Shown piece after piece: positions 63,322-64,000 of a stretch of DNA of 64,000 bases. The stretch is taken from the NCBI RefSeq assembly GCF_014269205.2, contig NZ_JABWRY020000001.1, positions 1,178,001-1,242,000 on the forward strand, given 5' to 3'. This stretch comes from Pseudomonas kermanshahensis. Lineage in GTDB: Bacteria > Pseudomonadota > Gammaproteobacteria > Pseudomonadales > Pseudomonadaceae. The translations under genes and the position numbers were made by a program. Under the pieces are notes generated by a model, which did not search any database, was not told where the DNA came from, and saw only the letters and a program-made list of their open reading frames with translations. The stretch's first letter is position 1, and each line of letters begins with the position of its first letter.

Positions 63322-64000
63322 ATGAATCGTCTGTTGTCCGTCTTCGCCCTGGGGGGAGCGGTGTTGTTGGCAGGTTGCGTCGGGCCGACGCCCAAGCCCA
63401 ACGACCCGTACTATGCGCCGGTGTTGCCGCGCACCCCGTTGCCGGCGGCGGCCAACAACGGTTCGATCTACCAGGCCGGGTTCGAGCAAAACCTGTACAG
63501 CGACCGCAAGGCCTTCCGGGTCGGTGACATCATCACCATCACCCTTAACGAGAAGACCTCGGCCAGCAAGAACGCCGGTTCGCAGATCCAGAAGAACAGC
63601 AAGGCCGACATCGGCTTGACCTCGCTGTTCGGCAGCACGCCCAACACCAACAACCCGTTCGGCGGCGGTGACCTGTCGCTGGAGGCCGGTTACAACGGCG
63701 AGCGCGCCACCAAGGGCGACAGCAAGGCCACCCAGGGTAACACCCTGACCGGCTCGATCACCGTGACCGTGGCCGAAGTGCTGCCCAACGGCATCATCGC
63801 CGTGCGCGGCGAGAAGTGGCTGACCCTGAACACCGGTGAAGAGCTGGTGCGCATTGCCGGCATGATCCGCGCCGATGACATCGCCACCGACAACACCGTG
63901 CCGTCCACCCGCGTGGCCGATGCGCGCATCACCTATTCGGGCACCGGCTCGTTTGCCGATGCCAGCCAGCCCGGGTGGCTGGACCGCTTCTTTATCAGCC
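63322..64000 (+). CDS. flgH: Flagellar L-ring protein FlgH (partial, cut by window end)
   Basis: An outer-membrane lipoprotein forming the L ring; 226 residues are visible, and only a few C-terminal residues are missing compared with the usual length. A lipoprotein signal peptide with lipobox LLAGC (Cys19) is present. [19 protein letters not shown] and [18 protein letters not shown] are characteristic. GTGAGG lies upstream of the ATG at 63322. Confidence 0.96.
   Translation, partial: MNRLLSVFALGGAVLLAGCVGPTPKPNDPYYAPVLPRTPLPAAANNGSIYQAGFEQNLYSDRKAFRVGDIITITLNEKTSASKNAGSQIQKNSKADIGLTSLFGSTPNTNNPFGGGDLSLEAGYNGERATKGDSKATQGNTLTGSITVTVAEVLPNGIIAVRGEKWLTLNTGEELVRIAGMIRADDIATDNTVPSTRVADARITYSGTGSFADASQPGWLDRFFIS

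Overview
This window looks like chromosomal DNA of a fluorescent pseudomonad, most probably the Pseudomonas putida group. Three things support this: GC-rich coding sequence; several paired GC-rich REP/BIME palindromes of the type scattered through P. putida genomes (about 1680-1799, 38793-38891, 57942-58042, 61226-61327); and gene order I recall from Pseudomonas (hybrid sensor kinase / AAA+ ATPase / free-Met-R-sulfoxide reductase; exbB-exbD-lpxK-trm112-kdsB-ptp-murB; flgZ-flgN-flgM-flgA facing cheV-cheR and flgBCDE/flgFGH). The species is an inference.

Layout. 1-4032: a truncated SagS-like sensor kinase, a DUF815-type AAA+ ATPase, msrC and a membrane-anchored coiled-coil protein. 4260-5055: a five-gene tRNA cluster (Glu-Gly-Glu-Gly-Gly) with a clear sigma70 promoter and terminator. 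5068-30454: a roughly 25-kb accessory block next to the tRNAs. Its two arms diverge from a shared regulatory region at 16144-16338. The left arm (minus strand) encodes a full RHS protein with a variable C-terminal tail, two Ig-like multidomain proteins and a type V autotransporter. The right arm (plus strand) encodes a third Ig-like protein, three large paralogues that resemble clostridial P-47/TULIP proteins (my hypothesis), a small Sec-exported protein and a second RHS protein lacking its core closure and tail. Except for the autotransporter and the small protein, none of these products shows a Sec signal peptide. This block is the best candidate for an undescribed system.

30528-35528: a four-gene chaperone-usher fimbrial operon on the minus strand. 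35743-44286: core genes (a small conserved protein, fadE, a GST, a YadG/YadH-type ABC exporter, a DUF2062 membrane protein, comEC). 44460-49006: a tightly overlapping envelope operon (exbB, exbD, lpxK, trm112, kdsB, low-Mr phosphatase, murB). 49139-51953: a glutamate-polyamine ligase-type enzyme and an MFS transporter. 52013-53296: a pair of paralogous proteins of unknown function.

53477-64000: a flagellar/chemotaxis region. The minus strand carries flgA-flgM-flgN-flgZ, with a near-consensus FliA promoter before flgM. The plus strand carries cheV-cheR, then flgBCDE, a small secreted protein, and flgF-flgG-flgH (cut by the window end). Sigma54-type -24/-12 elements are visible before flgA, flgB and flgF, and possibly cheV, matching the known RpoN/FleQ-FleR hierarchy of Pseudomonas flagella.
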